Shown in pieces: positions 1 through 8,637 of a stretch of DNA of 64,000 bases (its first letter is position 1; each line of letters begins with the position of its first letter). The stretch covers positions 43,664 to 107,663 of the forward strand of contig DYFA01000054.1 of NCBI GenBank assembly GCA_020725425.1, read 5' to 3'. Below the pieces are notes generated by a model. The model was not told the DNA's origin. It made no database searches and saw nothing but the letters and a program-made list of their open reading frames with translations. The DNA is from Aneurinibacillus sp. GTDB taxonomy: Bacteria > Bacillota > UBA5301 > DYFA01. A program made the position numbers and the translations under genes.

Positions 1-1362
1 CAGGGGCTGATCGCCAAGTCGTGGACCGTCTCCCCCGACGGGAAGGTGTACACCTTCCACCTGAACAAGGGGGTCAAGTTCCATGACGGTCGCGAGGTGA
101 CCGCCGAAGACGTGGTCTTCTCGATGGAGCGGGTGCTGGCCCTGAAGTCGGGCTACTCCTGGCTCTGGGCGGACTTGGTCGCGGAGACCAAGGCGGTGGA
201 TAAATACACCGTGACCTTCCGGCTGAACAAGCCGTTCGCCCCGTTCCTCTCGACGCTCCCGTGGCTGGCGGTGGTGAACAAGGCCGCCATTCTGGAACAC
301 AAGAAGCCGGGGAACTTCGGGCAGTACGGCGACTACGGCCAGGACTGGCTGCTCAAGGCGGACGCCGGCTCGGGCGCCTACACCTTCAAGAGCTGGACCC
401 GCGGCAACGAAATCGTCTTCGCCAAGTTCGACGGGTACTTCAAGGGTTGGCGGAAGGGCGCCATCGATGAGGTGCGGGCCAAGGAGGTCTATAACGACGC
501 CACCATCATCGCGGAGATGAAGACCGGAGCGCTGACGATCGCCGACCACTACCGGGCGCTCGAGACCTACTCGGCGCTGGCGAAGATGAAGGGAGTCGCC
601 ATCAAGAAGGCTCTCTCCGGCGAGGCTTTCTACCTGAAGATCAACACCCGCAAGGCGCCCACAGACAACGTCCATGTCCGCCGCGCCATCAACTACGCCT
701 TCGACTACGACGCCTTCCTCCAGCAGATCGACCCCGGCGCCGAGCAGGCGCGCGGTCCGATTCCGGCGACCATCCCCGGCTTCGACCCGACCACGCCTCA
801 GTTCAAGCGGGATGTCAAGAAGGCCAGAGAAGAACTGGCCAAGAGCGGCCTGAAGCCGGACGACCTGACGATCAACTTCTGCTATGTCCAGGGCTTCGCC
901 CTCGAGGAGAAGCTGGCGTTGCTCTTCCAGGCCAACCTGGCCGAAGTCGGCCTCAAGGTGGTCCTCCAGCCCGAGACCTGGGGCCGGATCACTGACATCG
1001 CCGCCAAAGTGGAGACCACGCCCCACGTGACGGCGGTCTTCAGCGCCGCAAACTACCCGGACGCCGACAACTACCTCTACACGGCCTATCACTCGGACGC
1101 CGTCGGCACCTGGATGTCGATGGAATGGCTCAAGAACCCGGAGATCGACAAGCTCATCGAGACGGGACGGGTCACCGTGGACCCCAAGGCCCGCCAGAAG
1201 ATCTACAGCGAGCTCCAGCACAAGATCGTGGAGCTTGCGCCGGACGTCTTCATCTACTCCCTGCCGAAGCGCTACGCCATGCAGACCTGGCTGAAGGGCT
1301 TCGAGTTCGTCCCGGTCATGAGCTTCGAATACGACTTCCACAAGATGTGGGTGGAGAAGTAG
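1..1362 (+). CDS. ABC transporter substrate-binding protein, family 5 (3' part)
   Basis: This is an extracellular solute-binding protein of the oligopeptide/dipeptide type (SBP family 5), which would capture a peptide or similar solute outside the membrane for the permeases that follow. The reading frame is open from base 1, so the true start, signal peptide and lipobox lie outside the window. About 453 residues are visible. The family's conserved N-lobe stretch with FHDGREVTAEDVVFS and the later VRRAINYAFD region are both present. It is the first gene of a five-gene transporter set and is followed by a strong hairpin. The family is clear, but the ligand is unknown. The neighbouring amidohydrolase suggests an amide or nitrile-type compound, which is inference only. 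Confidence 0.9.
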   Translation, partial: QGLIAKSWTVSPDGKVYTFHLNKGVKFHDGREVTAEDVVFSMERVLALKSGYSWLWADLVAETKAVDKYTVTFRLNKPFAPFLSTLPWLAVVNKAAILEHKKPGNFGQYGDYGQDWLLKADAGSGAYTFKSWTRGNEIVFAKFDGYFKGWRKGAIDEVRAKEVYNDATIIAEMKTGALTIADHYRALETYSALAKMKGVAIKKALSGEAFYLKINTRKAPTDNVHVRRAINYAFDYDAFLQQIDPGAEQARGPIPATIPGFDPTTPQFKRDVKKAREELAKSGLKPDDLTINFCYVQGFALEEKLALLFQANLAEVGLKVVLQPETWGRITDIAAKVETTPHVTAVFSAANYPDADNYLYTAYHSDAVGTWMSMEWLKNPEIDKLIETGRVTVDPKARQKIYSELQHKIVELAPDVFIYSLPKRYAMQTWLKGFEFVPVMSFEYDFHKMWVEK

Positions 1363-1371
1363 CCTGCCACC

Positions 1372-1406
1372 GCGGGGAAGGGGAGGCCCCGCCTCCTCTT
1401 CCCCGC
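1372..1406 (+). other. Intercistronic hairpin after SBP gene
   Basis: A 15-nt arm at 1372-1386 pairs with 1392-1406 around a 5-nt loop with one mismatch. It lies ten bases after the SBP stop and has no T-run. It probably stabilises the SBP transcript or partly terminates before the permeases. The other two SBP genes in the window have similar hairpins. Confidence 0.6.
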
Positions 1407-1428
1407 TCGATCACTGAAAGGATTCGCG

Positions 1429-2454
1429 ATGCGCTATCTGACGCATGTGTTTCGCCGGACCGGCAATGCGCTGATCGTCTTGGTCGGGTTGTCGATCGTG
1501 ATCTTCCTCATCTCGCGGGTGCTTCCGGGTGATCCCGCCCGGATGGCGCTGGGGCCGTACGCCACCGAGGAACAGGTGCGACACCTCAGAAGCGAGATGG
1601 GGCTCGACCGGCCGCTGGTCGTACAGTACGTCCGTTACGTGTCCAACCTGTTGCGGGGGGATTTCGGCAAGTCCTTGGTCTCGGAACGGAACGTGAGACT
1701 CGACCTAGAGGCCCATCTCCCGGCGACGGCCGAACTGATCGTCGTGACGACCCTGTGGATCGTTCTGCTCGGAATTCCGCTCGGGGCCCTCTCCGCCGTA
1801 AAGAAAGACACCTGGATCGACCACGCCATCAAGGCCTTCACCTTCACCGCGGTGGTGACGCCGGGGTTCATCGTGGGGATAGCCTTCCAACTCCTGTTCG
1901 GCTACGGTTTGGACTGGCTGCCGGTGACCGGCCGGCTCTCCCCGGGCGTCCTGCCCCCGGAGAGGGTCACCGGGTTCCTCCTGGTCGACAGCGCCCTGGC
2001 CCGCGACTGGCCCCTCTTCCGGGACGCCCTGATCCACATCCTCCTGCCCTCCCTGGCGCTCTCCTTCGCCGGGATGGGCCAGACGATCAGGATCACCCGT
2101 TCGAGCATGCTGGACGTGGAGAACCGGGATTTCATCCAAGTGGTGCGCTCCTACGGCGTTCCGGAGCGTCTCGTCATGTTCAAGTACATGCTGAAGCCGG
2201 CGTTCATACCCACGTTGCAGGTGATCGGGCTGACCTTCGCCTCCCTCTTCGGCAACGCCTTCCTCATCGAGAATGTCTTCTCCTGGCCGGGGATGGCGAA
2301 GTATGGCGTCACCGCCCTGCTCAAGAAGGACCTCAACGCCCTCATCGGCGTGGTTCTCGTCATCGGCACGGCCTTTCTGGTCGTGAACCTGGTGGTGGAC
2401 GTGCTGATGGGTTTCCTTGACCCGCGCCTCCGCCTGAAGGGGGCCGCGCGATGA
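1429..2454 (+). CDS. ABC transporter permease, DppB/OppB family
   Basis: This inner-membrane permease (341 aa) forms one half of the translocation channel of a peptide-type importer. The N-terminus has one transmembrane helix (about residues 10-30), followed by the typical LPGDPARMALG loop of DppB proteins. Five further hydrophobic segments follow, with an EAA-like loop at RSYGVPERLVMFKYML that docks to the ATPases. ATG is chosen because AAAGGA lies just upstream. Its last four bases overlap the start of the next permease (ATGA), indicating translational coupling. The family assignment is secure, but the substrate is not known. Confidence 0.93.
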   Translation: MRYLTHVFRRTGNALIVLVGLSIVIFLISRVLPGDPARMALGPYATEEQVRHLRSEMGLDRPLVVQYVRYVSNLLRGDFGKSLVSERNVRLDLEAHLPATAELIVVTTLWIVLLGIPLGALSAVKKDTWIDHAIKAFTFTAVVTPGFIVGIAFQLLFGYGLDWLPVTGRLSPGVLPPERVTGFLLVDSALARDWPLFRDALIHILLPSLALSFAGMGQTIRITRSSMLDVENRDFIQVVRSYGVPERLVMFKYMLKPAFIPTLQVIGLTFASLFGNAFLIENVFSWPGMAKYGVTALLKKDLNALIGVVLVIGTAFLVVNLVVDVLMGFLDPRLRLKGAAR

Positions 2455-3335
2455 GGCCCGTGGTCGGAGCCGACGCCGCTCCCGGGCGGCAGCGCCTGCG
2501 GCTCGCCAAGTTCTGGTACCGTTACTCCCAGAACAAGGCGTCCATCGTCGGGCTTGTCGCCGTGGTGCTCATCATCGCTCTCACGGTCCTGGCTCCCTAT
2601 GTCACTCCGTACCCGGAACACGCCGGGGTTTACGTGAACTTCGGAGAGGCCTTCCAGCCCCCCAGCGCCGCTCACTGGTTCGGGACGGACGAGGTCGGAC
2701 GCGACATCTTCACCCGGACTATCTTCGGCTACCGTTTCTCCCTGCTCCTGGCCGTGGTCGTGCTCGGGATCGGCGTGCCCCTCGGAGTGCTCCTGGGGTT
2801 GGTCGCAGGCTACTACGGTGGATGGGTCGAAAGCGCCATCATGAAGGTGACGGACATCGTCCTCTCTCTCCCGGCGCTGGCCATGGCCCTGGCCGTGAGC
2901 GCGGTTCTCGGGTCGGACCTGGGCCACAGCATGCTGGCGCTCGCCGCCATCTGGTGGACCTGGCACGCCAGGCTCGTGCACGGGATGGTCCGCTCGCTGA
3001 AGAACGAGGAGTACGTGGAAGCCGCGAAGGTCATGGGGGCAGGTGACGCCCACATCATGTTCAGGGAGATCCTGCCCAACTGCATCCCGGCCATCCTGGT
3101 CAAGACGGCGCTGGATGCGGCCTTCGTCACGGAACTCGGGGCGGGTTTGAGCTTCCTCGGCCTGGGGGTCCGGCCGCCGACGCCGGCCCTGGGGACCATG
3201 GTGGCGACCGGCGCGGGGTATCTCCCGGCCCACTGGTGGATGGCGGTCTTCCCCTCCCTGGCGATTCTGCTCTTGATCTTCGGCTTGAACTGGTTTGCCG
3301 ACGGCTTGAGGGATGTGTTGGATGTTGACCTCTGA
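2451..3335 (+). CDS. ABC transporter permease, DppC/OppC family
   Basis: This is the second membrane subunit (294 aa) of the peptide-type importer and pairs with the preceding DppB-like protein. A cytosolic N-terminal tail leads into a first helix at about residues 30-50. The extracytoplasmic loop carries HWFGTDEVGRDIFTR, a stretch characteristic of DppC/OppC proteins. The cytoplasmic EAA loop reads EAAKVMGAGDAHIMFREILP, as expected for contact with the ATPases. The gene overlaps dppB by four bases and the ATPase gene that follows by about fourteen bases, so the operon is tightly coupled. No unusual feature is seen. Confidence 0.93.
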   Translation: MRPVVGADAAPGRQRLRLAKFWYRYSQNKASIVGLVAVVLIIALTVLAPYVTPYPEHAGVYVNFGEAFQPPSAAHWFGTDEVGRDIFTRTIFGYRFSLLLAVVVLGIGVPLGVLLGLVAGYYGGWVESAIMKVTDIVLSLPALAMALAVSAVLGSDLGHSMLALAAIWWTWHARLVHGMVRSLKNEEYVEAAKVMGAGDAHIMFREILPNCIPAILVKTALDAAFVTELGAGLSFLGLGVRPPTPALGTMVATGAGYLPAHWWMAVFPSLAILLLIFGLNWFADGLRDVLDVDL

Positions 3336-4338
3336 GGTGGCGCCGCTGCTTGAGATAAGAGAACTGGGGTTGGAGTTCAGCCGGTTCAGCGGCAAGGCCC
3401 GGGTTCTGGACGGCGTGAGCCTATCAGTGTGCAAAGGGGAGAAGGTCGGCGTGGTCGGGGAGACAGGTTGCGGGAAGTCCCTGACCATGAAGGCCGTCAT
3501 GGGGCTTCTGCCCACCCGGCGGACCACGGTGACGGGCGGCGAGATCCTGTACAAGGGCCAAAACCTGCTGGGGATGAACCTGTCCGCGCGACGGAGGATC
3601 ACCGGCAAAGAGGTGGTCATGGTCTTCCAGGACCCTAACGGCTCGCTGAACCCGGTGTTCACCATCGGGGAGCAGATGGAAGACATCCTGGGCTGGTCGA
3701 GCAGGGAACCCGCTCGCCGCAGCCTCCGGTTCGGCTTGCCGAAGGCGGTGGCGGCGGAAGCCCGAAGGCGGGCGGCGGGCGTTTTGGCGCAGGTAGGACT
3801 GGCGGATCCGGAGCGCATCTTGAACAGCTACCCCTTCCAGCTCAGCGGCGGCATGCGCCAGAGAGTCCTGATCGCCATGGCCCTGGCGAACCAGCCGGAG
3901 CTCCTGATCGCCGACGAGCCGGGGACCGCCCTGGACGTCACCACGCAGGCCCAAATCCTGCGGCTCCTGGACGACCTCGTCCGGGCCCGGGGGATCGCCA
4001 TCTTGATGATCACCCACAATCTGGGGGTGGTCCGGCAGGTCACCGACCGGGTCTACGTCATGTACGCCGGGACGGTGGTCGAGACTGCCCCCACGGAGCG
4101 GCTCTTCGCCGACCCGCTCCACCCGTACACGCAAGGCTTGCTCGCCTCGGTGCCGCGTCTTGTGGGCGGAGGGTTGTCGGAGGGCATCGACGGAAGCGTG
4201 CCCGACTACCTCTCGCCTCTGCCCGGGTGCCGGTTTGCGCCCCGCTGCGCCCGGGCGACCGAACGCTGCCACCAAGAGAAACCGGTTCCGAGGGTGGCCG
4301 GCGAGGCGCACCTGGTCGCCTGCCACCTGGTGAAGTGA
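3322..4338 (+). CDS. ABC transporter ATP-binding protein, DppD/OppD family
   Basis: This cytosolic ATPase (338 aa from this start) energises the peptide-type importer together with the next gene. The Walker A is GETGCGKS, the signature is LSGGMRQRV, and the Walker B is LLIADEPGTALD. The C-terminus has the oligopeptide-ABC extension with three cysteines (CRFAPRCARATERC), which in DppD/OppD proteins is associated with an Fe-S site. An ATG nine bases upstream (3313) is also in frame. However, the GAGGGAT element sits at a proper distance only from 3322. The gene overlaps the end of the DppC gene. Confidence 0.92.
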   Translation: MLTSEVAPLLEIRELGLEFSRFSGKARVLDGVSLSVCKGEKVGVVGETGCGKSLTMKAVMGLLPTRRTTVTGGEILYKGQNLLGMNLSARRRITGKEVVMVFQDPNGSLNPVFTIGEQMEDILGWSSREPARRSLRFGLPKAVAAEARRRAAGVLAQVGLADPERILNSYPFQLSGGMRQRVLIAMALANQPELLIADEPGTALDVTTQAQILRLLDDLVRARGIAILMITHNLGVVRQVTDRVYVMYAGTVVETAPTERLFADPLHPYTQGLLASVPRLVGGGLSEGIDGSVPDYLSPLPGCRFAPRCARATERCHQEKPVPRVAGEAHLVACHLVK

Positions 4339-4344
4339 GGAAGC

Positions 4345-5358
4345 ATGGAGAAGCAACCAGCTGCCGAAAGACCATTGATCGCAGTGCAGAACCTGCGCAA
4401 ATACTTCCCCCTCCGCCGAGGCCTGCTCAAGCAGAAGGCGGGCTTCGTCCGGGCGGTGGACGGGGTCACCTTCAGCATCGCTCCAGGAGAGGTCCTCGGA
4501 CTGGCCGGCGAATCCGGCTCGGGGAAAAGCACCGTCGGGCGCCTACTTTCAGGCCTGTACCAGCCCACCGCGGGCGAGGTGTTCTTCCGGGGCCGGACCC
4601 TCTTCCCGTCCGAAGCGGGCTGGCGCCCGGTCCGCCAGGAGATCCAGATGGTTTTCCAAGACCCGGGGTCGTCGCTGAACCCGCGCCGGACGGTGGGCAA
4701 GACCCTCGAGGTCCCGCTCCGGCTCCACCGGGCGGACCGGTCCCGGCGCATGGACGAACGCATCGCGGAGCTCCTGGCCATGGTGGAGCTGCCGCCCGAC
4801 TTTGCGGACAAGTTGCCTCGCTCCATGAGCGGCGGCCAGCGACAGCGGGTGGCCATAGCGAGGGCCCTGGCTTGTCAGCCGTCCTTTATCGTGCTGGACG
4901 AACCGACCTCGGCGCTGGACGTCTCAGTCCAGGCCAAGATCATCAAGCTGCTCCTGAAGCTGCGCGAGCAGTTCGGGCTGTCATACCTCTTCATCTCTCA
5001 CGATCTCGGGTTGATGCGCAACGTGGCCGACCGGACCGCGGTCATGTACCTCGGGAAGATCGTGGAGCTGGCGCCGACGGACCAGTTGTTCAACCAGCCG
5101 CTCCACCCGTACACGCAGCTCCTTCTCTCCTCCATCCCGGTGGTCTCCCCCGAGGAAGAGGCGATCCGGCCCAAAGCCGCGGCGGTGGAGGGGGAGATAC
5201 CCAGCCCGGTGGATGTCCCCCCGGGGTGCGCCTTCAGCACGCGCTGCCCGTCGGCCGCCGCCGGCTGCCGGGAGGAGGACCCGGCGCCGGTCGAGTTCAG
5301 CGACGGCCACCTGGTCAAGTGCCATCTTTTCGCTCACAGGAGGTGTGGAGTACGATGA
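4345..5358 (+). CDS. ABC transporter ATP-binding protein, DppF/OppF family
   Basis: This is the second ATPase (337 aa) of the importer and forms a heterodimer with the DppD-like protein. It has a long N-terminal lead-in before the core domain (KYFPLRRGLLKQKAGFVRAVDGV), typical of DppF/OppF. The Walker A is GESGSGKS, the signature is MSGGQRQRV, and the Walker B is FIVLDEPTSALD. The C-terminal oligopeptide-ABC region again has spaced cysteines (CAFSTRCPSAAAGC). It begins six bases after the DppD stop behind a GAGGAAG element. Its stop overlaps the hydrolase start (ATGA), which ties transport to hydrolysis. Confidence 0.92.
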   Translation: MEKQPAAERPLIAVQNLRKYFPLRRGLLKQKAGFVRAVDGVTFSIAPGEVLGLAGESGSGKSTVGRLLSGLYQPTAGEVFFRGRTLFPSEAGWRPVRQEIQMVFQDPGSSLNPRRTVGKTLEVPLRLHRADRSRRMDERIAELLAMVELPPDFADKLPRSMSGGQRQRVAIARALACQPSFIVLDEPTSALDVSVQAKIIKLLLKLREQFGLSYLFISHDLGLMRNVADRTAVMYLGKIVELAPTDQLFNQPLHPYTQLLLSSIPVVSPEEEAIRPKAAAVEGEIPSPVDVPPGCAFSTRCPSAAAGCREEDPAPVEFSDGHLVKCHLFAHRRCGVR

Positions 5359-6161
5359 GGGAAGTTGGAGTGGGACTCCTGCAGATGGAGTGCGTCCTCG
5401 GCGACCTCGAGGCCAATCTCGAACGGGCCGAGCGGTTGATCGCCGAAGCGGCCCGGCAGGGGGCGCAGGTCGCCTGCCTCCCGGAGATGTCCACCACCGG
5501 CTACAATCCGGAGCTTTTGGGCGAGCGCTTCCCGGCCCTGGCCATCGCCCCGGACGGGCCGGAAGCGACCCGCCTCGGGAAGGCGGCTGCGGCCCACAGC
5601 CTCTGGCTGATCGCGCCGGCGGTCGAACGCCGGGGCGACGGGCGCCTCTACAACTCGGCGCTCGTGTTCTCCCCAGACGGCAAGCCGGCCGGGTCGTACG
5701 CCAAGACGCACCTCTGGGCGGCAGAGCGGCGCCATTTCACCCCCGGTCCCGGCTTCCTGACCATCGACGCCCCCTTCGGACGGTTCGGCGTGATGATCTG
5801 CTACGACGCTGGATTCCCGGAGGTCGCCCGGACGCTCGCGCTGGACGGGGCGGAGCTCATCTTCATGCCTTCGGCCTGGCGCATCCAGGACAAGGACATC
5901 TGGGACCTGAACGTTCCCCAGCGCGCGCTCGAGAACACGCTGTTCGTCGTGGCGGTCAACCGGGTGGGACGCGAGGGCGACCTCCATCTCTTCGGCAACT
6001 CCAAGGTAGCCGACCCGCGCGGCCGGATCTGCTGCGAACTGCCGCTCGATCGGGAGACCGTGACGGTCGCCCGCCTCGATCTCGCCCTCGTGGCCTCGCT
6101 CCGCGCCGAGATACCCTACCTGCGCGACCGCCGAGCGGAGCTTTACGCCGGCCGGCTGTAG
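5355..6161 (+). CDS. Carbon-nitrogen hydrolase (nitrilase superfamily)
   Basis: This is a cytosolic amidase-like enzyme (268 aa) of the nitrilase superfamily, which hydrolyses amide or related C-N bonds. The catalytic triad is visible: Glu in CLPEMSTTGY, Lys in YAKTHLW, and Cys in VMICYDAGFPE. The protein has the length of a single nitrilase domain, without a glutamine-dependent synthetase. The ATG overlaps the upstream ATPase stop (ATGA) and is preceded by AGGAGGTG. The frame is open far upstream, but that part is only the shadow of the ATPase gene. Co-transcription suggests it acts on the imported compound. Whether it is an omega-amidase, an N-carbamoyl hydrolase or another type cannot be told here. 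Confidence 0.9.
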   Translation: MREVGVGLLQMECVLGDLEANLERAERLIAEAARQGAQVACLPEMSTTGYNPELLGERFPALAIAPDGPEATRLGKAAAAHSLWLIAPAVERRGDGRLYNSALVFSPDGKPAGSYAKTHLWAAERRHFTPGPGFLTIDAPFGRFGVMICYDAGFPEVARTLALDGAELIFMPSAWRIQDKDIWDLNVPQRALENTLFVVAVNRVGREGDLHLFGNSKVADPRGRICCELPLDRETVTVARLDLALVASLRAEIPYLRDRRAELYAGRL

Positions 6162-6202
6162 CTCCCACGACTCTTCACCCTCGCCGGCCAAAAGGCCGCC
6201 GC

Positions 6203-7111
6203 TCAGCCGTCCGCCGGCTGGGGGAGGGCGTCTTGCGGCTCATCGAACGGCTCGACGTGGGAGATCACCCGGCTGACGCCGGGGTAGGTCTCCCGCACGG
6301 CGAGTTCGATCTCGTGCGCCAGGCCGTGGGCGGCCTCCACATGCATGTCCGGGTCCACCTGGACGTGGAGGGTGACCTCCAGGTCGTCCTCCCGCCCGCG
6401 GGTGACGATCCGGTGGCAGGAGCGCACCCCCGGCACGGTCGCGACCACCTGCTCGATCTGGCGGGCGTCCATGGCCGCCGTGTCGCAAAGGATGTCCGAG
6501 CCGCGGCGGACGATCCCGACCGCGGCGCGGAGGATGAGACCCGAGATCACCAGGGCCGCCACCACGTCCAGCCATGCCCACCCCAGTTTCACCGCGACCA
6601 GGGTGGCGATGACCGAGAGGGAGACGTAGAGGTCGCTCATCGTATGGAAAGAGTCGGAGACGAGGATGTCGCTCTGCAAGGCCCGCCCTTGCCGGCGTTC
6701 CCAGGTCATCACGCCGAAGTTGACCACCAGAGTGGTAAGCATGACGGCGAAGCTGGCCAGAGTGACTTCAGGTCCCGGGCCGCCCGGGTGGAGCAGCCGC
6801 CGCGCCACCCGCTCGATGATGTCGAAGGAGACGAGGGCCAAAAGGCCGGCGATGGCAAGGGCGGCGAAGGTCTCGTACTTCTTGTGGCCGAGGGGGTGGT
6901 CGTCGTCAGGGGGGCGGGAAGCCAGGCCGATCCCGATCAGGCCCACGATGTTGGAAGCTCCGTCGGCCAGGGAGTGGTAGCCGTCCGCCGTCATGCTGGC
7001 GCTGCGGCTGATTATCCCGTAGATGACCTTGGCCAGGGCGACGGACCAGTTCAGAACCAGGATGATGATCAGGACCCGGCGGATCCTCCTGAAGCGCTGC
7101 TCGTCGGACAC
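6203..7111 (-). CDS. Cation diffusion facilitator (CDF) metal exporter
   Basis: This proton-coupled divalent-metal exporter (302 aa) sits in the cytoplasmic membrane. Six hydrophobic segments lie in the first two thirds. They carry the CDF metal-site motifs HSLAD in helix 2 (DGYHSLADG) and HTMSD in helix 5 (SDSFHTMSDL). The C-terminal cytosolic ferredoxin-like domain includes VTLHVQVDPDMHVEAAH. The GTG at 7111 is chosen because GGAGGTG lies six bases upstream. The frame continues upstream but runs into the terminator hairpin. The gene has its own promoter and a structured leader, which suggests metal-responsive attenuation. Zn, Mn, Fe or Ni/Co specificity cannot be assigned. Confidence 0.9.
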   Translation of the reverse strand: MSDEQRFRRIRRVLIIILVLNWSVALAKVIYGIISRSASMTADGYHSLADGASNIVGLIGIGLASRPPDDDHPLGHKKYETFAALAIAGLLALVSFDIIERVARRLLHPGGPGPEVTLASFAVMLTTLVVNFGVMTWERRQGRALQSDILVSDSFHTMSDLYVSLSVIATLVAVKLGWAWLDVVAALVISGLILRAAVGIVRRGSDILCDTAAMDARQIEQVVATVPGVRSCHRIVTRGREDDLEVTLHVQVDPDMHVEAAHGLAHEIELAVRETYPGVSRVISHVEPFDEPQDALPQPADG

Positions 7112-7130
7112 GGCTGCACCTCCATATGAA

Positions 7131-7213
7131 AAGACCTGCGGGCACCAGACACCAGTCCCACAGGTCTTCCCTGCTGCTCCAACGGAGCCCGGCCCCACCG
7201 GCCAGCGGCCGGT
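7131..7213 (-). promoter_or_regulatory. Structured leader with terminator (candidate attenuator) of the CDF gene
   Basis: Read on the minus strand, the leader holds three successive hairpins. The first is a perfect 7-bp stem (7197-7213), the second is a 5-bp stem (7176-7188), and the last is a 12-bp stem (7157-7168 with 7131-7142, one G-U pair) followed by TTTT. The CDF ribosome-binding site comes directly after this terminator. This resembles a transcription-attenuating riboswitch. NiCo and yybP-ykoY riboswitches are known to precede metal exporters, but I could not match either consensus. It could instead simply terminate the upstream gene. Confidence 0.5.
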
Positions 7214-7232
7214 CGCCTGCTCTGGATACGTT

Positions 7233-8537
7233 TTATTGTAGTTCGCCGTACCGTATTTGACAACGGGACGGTGGTTCCTGCTCGCTTCCTCCCGGACGCG
7301 ACCACGGGAGGGGCCGGCCGGCCAGTGCCCCGGGGTAACGGAGCAGGAGATCCCACACCGACACCGGCCATCCCAGCTTCACGACGGCCGGCGGGTGGCG
7401 GGGATGATCCGCCGTTCCCCCGCCGGCTCTGGCGGAGGGAGACGGTGCGGCCAGAGTGAAAGTCCCGTAAGACACTCCCACCCACGCCTGCCGCGCCGGC
7501 CCATCCTTCGGGGACGCCGCGGCCGCCCTCCCCGTTTCCCACGTCTCCCCCGTCCCCCCCGCCCGCCGGGCTGCCAGGAGGAGTCCGCCCGGCAGGCGCG
7601 CCGCTCCGCCCTGCACCACGATCCGGGCGAGGGGGAGCCGGTCTCCGGGGCGGCAAGGCTGTCCGGCAGGAGAAGGCGCAGGCGCGCCCGTCATGCGGCC
7701 CAGCGCCTCCAGCACCACCAGCCGGAGGGGCAGGTGCTCCTTCAGCGGCAGAGACAGCCGGGGGATGGTGAACATCACCGGTTCCAGGCCCGCCGCCGCC
7801 AGGACCCGGCGGAGAGCAGCCAGAGGGAGGGCGTCCCGGACGTAGCCGTGGATGACGAGCGGCTCCCCGCCGACCCGTAGCACGGGCAGGAGGAGGATTT
7901 CCGGGTCGGCCGCCAGCGCCGGCAGGTGATGCGCCCCGTCAAAGATGACCATCCGCCAGATCCCCGCCCGCTTCGCCAGGAGAACGCTCCGCCAACCCGC
8001 CGGGGTGAGCCGGCCCAGGTCGGCGTCGGTGCAGTCCACCATCAGCCGGGCCCCCAGCTTGGCCGCGGCCCGGGTGACCGCCAACACCCGCTCCCCGTCC
8101 CCTTCCTCGCCGCCGCTTCCGCCCCCGGAGCCGGAGGCTCCCCGGAGGCGGCCCCCCGGCCGGAAGACCGCCGGGGTGTTCAAGATGACGAGCACCTCGG
8201 CGCGGTTCCGCCTCTTCCCGCGACCCCCGTCCGGCGGTCCGGTGGCGAGGCGGCAGGCCGTCCGCCCGTCGAGGAACCGCACCCGGCCGGCCCGGATGGC
8301 GTTCCGCTCAGCAGGGGTGAGCCGGGCGGAGAGCGCCGCCTGCGACCCTCTGGAAGGGGCGAAGAGGCGGATCGTCGCCAGCCCCGCCGCCGTCCAGAGC
8401 GCTGCCCCGGCCGCAGACAACGCCACCGCCGCTCCCCACCGCCGCCACCTGCCGGCCGCTCTTCGCCGCGCCCCTCCTGCCGCTATCGCCCCATGCCCTT
8501 CACCCGGGGCTATAGTGCCCCCCGCCTGGGGCGACAA
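7233..8537 (-). CDS. Hypothetical membrane-anchored protein
   Basis: I do not recognise this protein. A basic stretch (RRRAAGRWRRWG) precedes one hydrophobic segment (about residues 35-60 of this model), so it is probably anchored with its C-terminal domain outside. The rest includes a glycine-rich linker, then alternating strand/helix-like segments such as MVIFDGAHHLPAL, ILLLPVLRVGGEPLVIHG and WPVSVWDLLLRYPG. The start is uncertain. A TTG at 8537 keeps the basic stretch, while a GTG at 8426 removes it. The frame is open further upstream, where it would run into the ferredoxin gene on the other strand. The CDF promoter lies within its 3' end. Confidence 0.5.
   Translation of the reverse strand: MSPQAGGTIAPGEGHGAIAAGGARRRAAGRWRRWGAAVALSAAGAALWTAAGLATIRLFAPSRGSQAALSARLTPAERNAIRAGRVRFLDGRTACRLATGPPDGGRGKRRNRAEVLVILNTPAVFRPGGRLRGASGSGGGSGGEEGDGERVLAVTRAAAKLGARLMVDCTDADLGRLTPAGWRSVLLAKRAGIWRMVIFDGAHHLPALAADPEILLLPVLRVGGEPLVIHGYVRDALPLAALRRVLAAAGLEPVMFTIPRLSLPLKEHLPLRLVVLEALGRMTGAPAPSPAGQPCRPGDRLPLARIVVQGGAARLPGGLLLAARRAGGTGETWETGRAAAASPKDGPARQAWVGVSYGTFTLAAPSPSARAGGGTADHPRHPPAVVKLGWPVSVWDLLLRYPGALAGRPLPWSRPGGSEQEPPSRCQIRYGELQ
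7235..7263 (-). promoter_or_regulatory. Sigma-A-type promoter of the CDF gene
   Basis: On the minus strand, TTGTCA (7258-7263) and TACAAT (7235-7240) are separated by exactly 17 bases. Each hexamer matches the consensus at five of six positions. Transcription would start near 7228 and give a leader of about 115 nt. The promoter lies inside the last codons of the upstream gene. Confidence 0.7.
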
Positions 8538-8565
8538 AATCCTGCCGGCGAGATCCTGGATTTTG
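8535..8565. promoter_or_regulatory. Inverted repeat between divergent genes (possible operator)
   Basis: CAAAATCC at 8535-8542 and GGATTTTG at 8558-8565 form a perfect 8-bp inverted repeat. It lies about 75 bases upstream of the ferredoxin/AOR cluster. It is a plausible regulator site for that cluster, but no regulator gene is adjacent. Confidence 0.3.
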
Positions 8566-8637
8566 ACAGGAATGGTTGCCTCCCTGGAGAAATGTGAACC
8601 TCTGGAGACGAAAACTGGTACAGGGGGGGAATTCGGA

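Noticed and set aside
2151-3818. Long minus-strand open frame of 555 codons across the transporter genes
   Set aside because: It is antisense to two overlapping, clearly recognisable permease and ATPase genes, has a Pro/Arg/Gly-rich shadow composition and no domain.
7112-7230. Named riboswitch (NiCo or yybP-ykoY) before the CDF gene
   Set aside because: The hairpin-terminator layout fits, but I could not match either conserved core by eye, so only an attenuator candidate is reported.
8535-8565. Promoter using TTGACA at 8561-8568 for the ferredoxin/AOR cluster
   Set aside because: The -35-like word lies near the inverted repeat, but no acceptable -10 occurs at 16-18 bases, so only the inverted repeat is reported.
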